Assembly (NCBI GenBank): GCA_009599575.1 | Contig: VWND01000058.1 | Coordinates: 1-36,988, forward strand | DNA length: 36,988 nt | Reading direction: 5' to 3' | DNA from: Blumeriella jaapii | Taxonomy: Eukaryota > Ascomycota > Leotiomycetes > Helotiales > Drepanopezizaceae | Shown here: in pieces, positions 31,018 to 36,988 of the stretch | How positions within the stretch are numbered: position 1 is the stretch's first letter | How the letters are laid out: each line of letters begins with the position of its first letter | Translations under genes and position numbers: made by a program | The notes under the pieces: model-generated | The model's database searches: none | Told to the model about the DNA's origin: nothing | The model's input: the letters and a program-made list of their open reading frames with translations, nothing else

Positions 31018-31927
31018 GCTCTTGGCTACTGAATGGGGAGATGGCGGCTCAGCAGACCTGGAACCACGATCTTTTGAGCGGATATACTTGTTGCTGTGGG
31101 TGACGATCATCGCTACAAGCTTGAATGATATCTATGAACTTATGCAGCGGATCTTTGATCTGCTGCCTGCCATATGCCTGCACTTTCTTGTTGTTGTCAT
31201 AGGTTTTACCTTCTTCCAATTCTATACAACTTCTTTCTAACTTTACTTTGCCTTACGAGGAAAATTAGTCCCGGTTACGGTACAAGCGACCATAAATTCG
31301 ATGTCAGCATTGTTGGCAGCAAGCAAGCAAGCAATCATGATCCAATCTCTATCCTCTGTTCCATTCCCTTCGACGTTTTGCGAGGTCATGAACTGATTGC
31401 TCTCATCACTCGAGTTGCGAGACTGCTACTGTTTCTTGTATTGCATTGTTTGCTTGTCTGTTGCTGTGTATGGTTTTCTGACTGGCGGGGCGTTTATGTT
31501 GTTGTAACTGCTCGTACGGGCACGATGAAGGGCATATGATGCTGAGTTTCTTCTACCTTTTCCCCGTTCTTTTCATAAAATCTCTTCCATCTTTGGGACG
31601 TGTTCTGGTAAAAATCAAACAAAGAGACAGGTTGCTTTGCAGTACTGCTAGTGCTAGTTTCTATACGGGCTGCTATTGTGCAAGTATGGAAGCCAATGGA
31701 GGGGGTGCACTGTGAATAATGCACCTCGTGGTGGCTAAAGGGCCGATTTCCCACATCGCTCCACAATGAGAAGAAACACAGCATGAGACTTTGATTCATC
31801 TCGAGCCTTGTCATGGTTCAAAATACATTAATCTACACGGGCTGTATTCATGACCGAGGTACGAAAACAGTACCGAATCTTTCGCTCGCTTCTTAAGATC
31901 AATAACCTCTTTTTTTCAAGTCCTTCT
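31018..31927. other. Intergenic stretch between convergent genes
   Basis: 910 bp between the stop codons of the ALAS (+) and carboxypeptidase (-) genes, so it holds both 3' UTRs. No gene seen; frames at 31174-31539 (+) and 31494-31814 (-) overlap each other and are not protein-like. Confidence 0.55.
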
Positions 31928-33238
31928 TTAGCAGCTAGGCTCCGGGCCGAGTCCGTAGCTTTTGGCAGCCAGCAGCAGCTCCATGAAAGCAGCACCCACC
32001 TCCTTCATGTTGTTGTTGTGCTGCTGTTCGGATGGGTAGAAAGGACAGTTAGCCGCAGCGTTGCCGAATCCGAACTCGATAGTATAGCCGTGAATCAGGT
32101 TCAGTGTGGTGTTGGCAAAGTGGCGCGAGTAAGCGTAGTCGTCGCTCGATCCCGAAGTCGGGTACAGGTTCGCGCTGGGAACAGCTTCGTAGCCACGATT
32201 GGTAGAAGCAGTCATAGCCTTTGCCATGCGCTCTGCGGCCCCGACATTGATAAGGCCTTCTGCTTCAGGTACGTATTCACCATAGGCGTTTCCGCTGCCT
32301 GGGTCATCGGACGTGATGCCGCGAACGCCGTCATATTGGCTGTTGAGGAAGTTCATGTTGGGGAAGCGAGACTGGTTCTCGTCGCTGCCCCAGCTGTGGA
32401 GCACATCACCGGTGTAAGAGTGGAGATCGACAAAGTATCGAACTCTGGAGAACTCATCCATGACCCATTTCATGCTCTTGGACTCGGCCTCGGAAAAGGC
32501 GGCAGTTCCGTGGTAGGTCTCGGCGGAAGGGTTTGTAGAGGCGACTCTGGATGCCACACTAGGCGCAAACTTGGCCGGGAAGTCCCAAAGGAAGTCGAAG
32601 TTTCGGTTCACGTCAACACCGATACCAGCATCCCCGGATTTCGTGAAGCGGTTTTTGCGCCAGCAGCTGTTGGTCTGCTGGTCGTATGCCACGCCGTCGG
32701 GGTTCACGTTGGGAATGAACACGACTCCGACTGACATGGCAGTCTTGACATCTTCAGCCGTATAGGCCTTGGTGCCGTAAGTCAAGCCCACGTTGTTCCT
32801 GTCGGCCCAGAGAAGATCGCTGATGAAGTACAAGACACCGTCTGGAGAGCCTCGCTCGCGAGCATGAGTGCCACCGTTGAGGTAGACCCGGTACGCTTGG
32901 TTGCAAGATGCTGTGCCTCCGATGGCGCCTCCAGTGATGGCATTGCCTTCGAATGTTCTGTACGGGGTCTCGAACGTCTTGATGTTGTACACCTTGGCGA
33001 GAGCCTTTAGTCCGGACTGGATCTCGTGGACATTCATGATGTCTTTGATGGTCGCAGTCGAGGATCCCACGCCGCGGGGGGAAACTGTTCCACCTGCGTG
33101 ACGGTCACCACGTCCAACGGGTATTCCGTTGGCCAACGCATTAGCACGAACTGCCTGCATCGGCAAGCCTACCTTCTCCTCCGAGAGAAGGCATCCCATT
33201 GCCATAAGCGGGAAAGCGAGAACGACTTGGTACTTCAT
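31928..33238 (-). CDS. Secreted M14 zinc carboxypeptidase (A/B family)
   Basis: Removes C-terminal amino acids from peptides outside the cell. Intronless, 436 residues. It starts with a hydrophobic signal peptide (MKYQVVLAFPLMAMGCLL), followed by a short region and the catalytic domain from about residue 65. It lacks the long folding prosegment of many A/B enzymes. The zinc ligands are His125 and Glu128 in THARERGSPDG and His273 in LHSYTGD. Substrate residues are Arg194 (CWRKNR), Asn211-Arg212 (VNRNFDF) and Tyr359. The catalytic Glu388 is in YTIEFGF. The residue at the S1' pocket position, by alignment to bovine enzymes, is Asp366 (SGSSDDYAY), as in carboxypeptidase B. This hints at a preference for basic ends. 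A further Met 14 codons upstream (33280) is less likely, because the signal peptide begins here. Confidence 0.94.
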   Translation of the reverse strand: MKYQVVLAFPLMAMGCLLSEEKVGLPMQAVRANALANGIPVGRGDRHAGGTVSPRGVGSSTATIKDIMNVHEIQSGLKALAKVYNIKTFETPYRTFEGNAITGGAIGGTASCNQAYRVYLNGGTHARERGSPDGVLYFISDLLWADRNNVGLTYGTKAYTAEDVKTAMSVGVVFIPNVNPDGVAYDQQTNSCWRKNRFTKSGDAGIGVDVNRNFDFLWDFPAKFAPSVASRVASTNPSAETYHGTAAFSEAESKSMKWVMDEFSRVRYFVDLHSYTGDVLHSWGSDENQSRFPNMNFLNSQYDGVRGITSDDPGSGNAYGEYVPEAEGLINVGAAERMAKAMTASTNRGYEAVPSANLYPTSGSSDDYAYSRHFANTTLNLIHGYTIEFGFGNAAANCPFYPSEQQHNNNMKEVGAAFMELLLAAKSYGLGPEPSC

Positions 33239-33355
33239 CGTGGCGGTCACGCAGAGACGAGGACGATTCAAAGACTGCAATTATGAGACAAAAAGACGAA
33301 AAGAGTGTACAAGATGAGCTGTTGAGATATCTACGCTGGGTACGATGCTGGGAGA

Positions 33356-33370
33356 TATCTATATAAACCT
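33356..33370 (-). promoter_or_regulatory. TATA-like box of the carboxypeptidase gene
   Basis: On the minus strand the sequence reads GGTTTATATAGATAT, about 120-130 bp before the start codon. Position and sequence fit a TATA box; no experiment is implied. Confidence 0.45.
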
Positions 33371-34813
33371 CTGCTGGCTCGCATCCATTACGCTCCTTCC
33401 ACCCATCGGTACAGTATTCGGCTTCCTTCCTGAGCATCGTACGTACGTCTTTTCTATTCAACGATAGGTAGCCGGCCCAGCGCATAAACACCGATGCATC
33501 CTTCTACGATCCTCCCTAAATAGGCATGGGCCCTTCCGCATGCCAGGATAGTAAGCTTAAAGTAAAGCCCTGCCCGATGGCAAAGGCTTAAGGCCCCAAT
33601 CAAGTCGCCTTGATGTGGTCGTGATCAAGGGCGAAAGATAAAGCTTCTCGCCTAATGTACCTACTGTACTGTACATACACGACCCCGTGGGCTGCGAGCC
33701 CCCGTCTGAGAACACGCGACATTGCGTTTAACCGGTTCCTCGTCCAGCTTGCTTTCGTACTGTACATACCGGTTTGGAGGTGATTGGCTTGTCCTTTTGG
33801 ATCCAACCTCTCAGCCTGCAGATGCCGAAAACTTCCATCAATCACATGAATCACGAAATGAACCAGCCGGTACACGACCGCGGTCTGCCCTCCCTCGCAT
33901 CTGGACGACGATACTTACCTAGGTACAGTACATGGACATCCTCGCGAATCTCAACAAAACAATTACTACGCGCTCGTGTCCTGCCTCTTCGGGCCGCGGC
34001 CAAGGAACGCCACGTCTTAAGGACGGCACTTCTATTATGATAAGGATATGCATGTTGTACAATGAAGAGAGGCGTTCCACTTGCGAAGGAGCGTGATGCT
34101 GGAAGTTCTCGCTTGGAGGGATTACCTCGTATCGGGCTTGAGAGGTGTTATTATTACACCGTCAGTATGTGGCAGAGGATCAAGCGAAGGGTTGCTAAAG
34201 AAAGCAGTTCATCTCCACACTTGCCCGGCACTGAAACCCGCGCCGGAAGAGAGGCCTTGGCATAAGTACAGTAGGGGCATCTGCGGCGAATTGTTTTGTG
34301 CCTGTTCTTCATGTTCGTTATAGGTAGTCGTCTCATGGTCGTATCTACCATGACGCAGAGCATCAATTGGCCTGGAAAGAGAAGGGCGATAAGAGGGGGG
34401 GTTAACATAAGTGCGATCTGACAAAGTGAGTGCTTGCTCCTGTGCTTGGCGCGCTTTTGGCGAGGTTGTTTACTTTCCCATGGCGTTCAGCACGTACATG
34501 CTGTGGGAGTCCTCTGCATAAGGCCCTTTGACAACTGCAATACAGCATTTCAGATGTGGGAATTGATTCTTCATTAATCAAGGGATCTTTTCTAGCGACT
34601 CGGTTTCGCTGCGTGCATCGTCACCTTGAGCTGTGTTTTGTGTGTTGTGGCAAAGGTCCTGCTGTGCATGGTTATGGAAGTAGCATTTAAGATCTGAGAT
34701 TATAGACATAACTAGAGATGCGGAGTTCTGCTGCAAGGTGTTTGGAATTAATGAGAGCGTTGTTATCACTTGCTGTGCTGCTCTAATTCCAAGTTCCCGA
34801 TGTCTGAAATCCA

Positions 34814-34868
34814 ACATTCCCGCACTCCCACGCTCCCACATCCCCACATCCCCACTCCCACACTCCCA
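34814..34868 (+). repeat. CTCCCACA-type short tandem repeat
   Basis: About seven imperfect copies of an 8-bp unit mixing CTCCCACA and TCCCCACA. Confidence 0.75.
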
Positions 34869-35078
34869 AAATAACAATTTTCACACAATTTAGCAGCGCT
34901 CTCAATAGATGAAAGGTTAGGTCACTTTCAAAGTCTATCCACAGCCCATCAACGAAAATCAAAAGATCACCAATCAATTCACTAATCCAATCTGATGCGA
35001 GCTCACAGTTTCCACATCTCAACGAGGGAAAAGTGTAGGTGTATAAAACACGTTCTTATTCAGCCAGTCAACGAAACC

Positions 35079-35111
35079 GCTTTTTTTTTTGTCAAAAAAA
35101 AAAAAAAAAGC
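35079..35111. repeat. T10/A16 foldback
   Basis: GC, ten T, GTC, sixteen A, GC: the arms are complementary and could fold on themselves. More A runs follow at 35211-35230. Run lengths may be uncertain. Confidence 0.7.
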
Positions 35112-35602
35112 CGAAATACCAGCGAATCATGGTTCTCAATCTTAGATGTGCCACATTTTTCCAAATCGCCATCATTGTTCCCTTGAAGTAAATTCTTGTC
35201 ATTCGTTTTTCCAAAAAAAAAAGAAAAAAGGAAACAGTTCGCTGCCTTCCAAGCTGACGCTCTCGGGCTTTTCTGCAGAGCAAAAGATCTACACTCTCGC
35301 CGAAAAAGACTGTTGCTCTTCTTTAAATTTAGCAGGCGCAACAAAAAGAATCAATTTCAAAACAATCGTTTTGGGTCTACTGTACACCGTTTTAACCGTT
35401 TGTTTCTTAAATTATCGGGCCAAAAACCTGGTTCCGGCATGCTTGTCCACCCACAAAAAATCTCAACTTTCACATTTCAAATCACTTAAACCTACCTACA
35501 AGATGATTCGGAGAAGCCATGGAGCTGATTTGGTTTGAAATTTTTTGATTTACGAGTACATCAATCTGTATAAAGCGGAGCAGGTAATTACATGCAGTCC
35601 TT

Positions 35603-36724
35603 TTACGTCCAGCCCATCCATACAGAACGCTGCAGACTAGACTCGACGTGCTCTTGTGCCTTTTGCCCCGGTAACTGGGCGAAGAGGGTGGGTTCTTCTG
35701 TTCCGCTTCCCTCGACATCTGGGTCTGGCAGAGGCGTGGTCGCACCAGTATCAGGCAAGTCAGCGCTCCAAGTTCCTCCTTCTGTGCTTGGAGCCTCTGA
35801 TGTTTGCGCCGACGCCTTGTCCTCCCAACTGCCATCTCCCCACTGAGCACTCTCATCTTTGCTACAGTCGCCCCAGCCGTGATGCCCTAACCCTTCATCC
35901 CGGTCCAGCGACAGCCTCCTCAGCGGGATACTGGGCTGTCGATAGTCGCTGCAGAGCGACACATACACCGGCGTGGGGAAGCACGCGTCGAAGTCTTCCT
36001 CGCGGCTGTCTGGGTTGTTGACGGGGTGCTGATGGGACATCTTGGCGAGCAGTCGCTGGTGGAGTTGCACGACTGAGAAGGTCTCCCCTCTGTCGGCTCG
36101 CAGATTGAGTTCCCGTGTCAGAGCCCGCGTGGTGCTGTACGGTCCGACTCCCTGAGTGCGACCTTCGAAGCCGCAGCCGGCCAGGATTTCGGTCTGACCA
36201 CCCTGACGGAAGCCGCCTGGGACGAAGGTGGCGGCGGCGGCGCTGGCGTAGCAGCAGTCGAGGATGATGAGTATGTCTTGAGCAGCGCATTCGAGAGTGA
36301 TCTGAATGCCCTGCCAGTCCAGGCTCGGGCCGTCCGCATGTCTGTTTGTTGTCAGGGACATCATGGGGATCTTTTTCTGGGCGGGGACTTACTGGGTACC
36401 AGCTATTCGCAGATGTCGGTGGTCGTCAAGACCTCCGTGGCCTCCGTAGTAAACCACTAATAACGAGTCTTCTTTGCCATCCAAGAAGTTGTGTAGCTCA
36501 GATGACAGAGCATTCTGCGGGCCTACGGAGGGGATTCGGTACGTTCTGGTGCTGGTGAATTTGAGAGACATGAATGCGGAGTTGAGTTCTTCAAGCTCTT
36601 GCTCAAGATCCAGATCGTCCTCTTCCCAGGAAAGAATGATGGAATGGACCTCCTCATAGCGATATGGCAGGTGCGAACTTGGCGACATGTCTGGGTTGGA
36701 ATATGTAGAATCAAAACTTCTCAT
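35603..36724 (-). CDS. Stand-alone caspase-like (C14) protein
   Basis: Two exons on the minus strand (36393-36724 and 35603-36341, intron 51 bp) give 356 residues. A C14/caspase-like fold is indicated by the histidine motif LLVVYYGGHGGL (His96) and the cysteine motif ILIILDCCYAS (Cys140-Cys141; by analogy to the DxC motif of metacaspases, Cys141 is the nucleophile). Further support is EILAGCGFEGRTQGVGPYSTTRALTREL, which in fungal relatives closes the domain. Such domains often sit in large fungal proteins with NACHT, TPR or other repeats, sometimes linked to self-recognition and regulated cell death. Here the domain stands alone. It is followed by about 110 residues of acidic, Gly/Ser/Pro-rich sequence, with WGD twice, that look disordered. 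A second Met at 13 is a possible start. Protease activity and cell-death function are inferred, not shown. Confidence 0.8.
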
Positions 36725-36988
36725 GCTAAGTAAGGGAAGGAAAGATCCAGACGTATTTCTGTGGTCTGATGGTATGCAGAGAGAAGTGAGTAGATTTGAG
36801 GTACAGAAAACCTTGGGGGAGGTTTTTCTCTCTTTTATGTCGAGGGCTAAGCATGTCGAGGGCTAAGTTACATCATGCCCAATACTCTCAAGCGCGACAT
36901 GATATATTAGATGTAACGTCATTCATTGTCCTTAACATACGTTTTAAATGACGAGATTTCCAAAGAAATTTTCTTAGTGCCGGCTAGA
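36725..36988. other. Promoter side of the caspase-like gene
   Basis: 264 bp upstream of the minus-strand gene to the window end. A direct repeat of CATGTCGAGGGCTAA-type sequence is seen at about 36837-36868 (two copies of ATGTCGAGGGCTAAG, 17 bp apart). No other gene is visible. Confidence 0.45.

Larger units (their letters stand above)
33239..35602. other. Intergenic stretch left of the caspase-like gene
   Basis: 2.4 kb with no supported gene. It begins with the carboxypeptidase promoter. TACTGTAC motifs occur at 33660-33677, near 33757 and at 33924. A (CTCCCACA)-type repeat lies at 34814-34868 and a T10/A16 foldback at 35079-35111. An A-rich segment follows to about 35230. Frames here (for example 35146-35538) are Lys- and Ser-rich without a recognisable family. 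Confidence 0.5.

Noticed and set aside
31850..32734. 294-codon frame antisense to the carboxypeptidase
   Set aside because: It lies opposite the M14 catalytic domain, which has all its zinc and catalytic residues. The antisense product has no recognisable motif.
33907..33920. U1 snRNA-like 5' end (ATACTTACCT)
   Set aside because: Only ten bases match. The following sequence does not continue as U1, and the motif overlaps common ACCTAGGTA/TACAGTAC repeats.

Overview
The window is nuclear DNA of a filamentous ascomycete (Pezizomycotina). The evidence is short GT..AG introns of about 45-130 bp splitting conserved families, fungal-type families (Rvs161 BAR protein, Alb1, the small DUF6640-like membrane protein, an allantoate/pantothenate-type permease, a CPAF-like S41 peptidase) and long intergenic stretches with microsatellites. 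Nothing prokaryotic (operons, ribosome binding sites, CRISPR) and no convincing tRNA, rRNA or snRNA was seen. I cannot name the species.

Left part, 0-4.7 kb: a degenerate ~65-bp minisatellite, then fibrillarin (NOP1, 4 exons, +) and an intronless aldehyde dehydrogenase (+). Next comes a gene-poor stretch with the start of a possible unresolved small gene (about 4.96 kb) and a foldback, MITE-like inverted repeat (6.29-6.44 kb).

Accessory block, 7.2-13.3 kb: a secreted CPAF-like S41 serine peptidase (5 exons) and an MFS anion:cation symporter (9 exons), both on +. They are separated and followed by AT-rich, gene-poor DNA. A likely coding relic lies at 16.4-16.8 kb.

Middle, 17.7-23 kb: an orphan Ser/Pro-rich coiled-coil protein, about 3 kb dense in microsatellites and homopolymers, and a small DUF6640-like membrane protein. 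Two clean hairpins and a short tandem repeat lie downstream of that gene.

Right part, 24.2-36.7 kb, is mostly housekeeping: Alb1 (-) and Rvs161 (+) share a 288-bp divergent promoter. They are followed by peptidyl-tRNA hydrolase (+), 5-aminolevulinate synthase (+, first enzyme of haem synthesis), a secreted M14 zinc carboxypeptidase (-) and a stand-alone caspase-like (C14) protein (-).

The genes do not form one obvious pathway. Possible themes are ribosome biogenesis (fibrillarin, Alb1) and extracellular protein use (S41 peptidase, carboxypeptidase, permease), but neither looks like a tight cluster. A short palindromic motif, TACTGTAC/GTACAGTA, recurs in many intergenic regions and is the most pervasive signal not explained by the genes.
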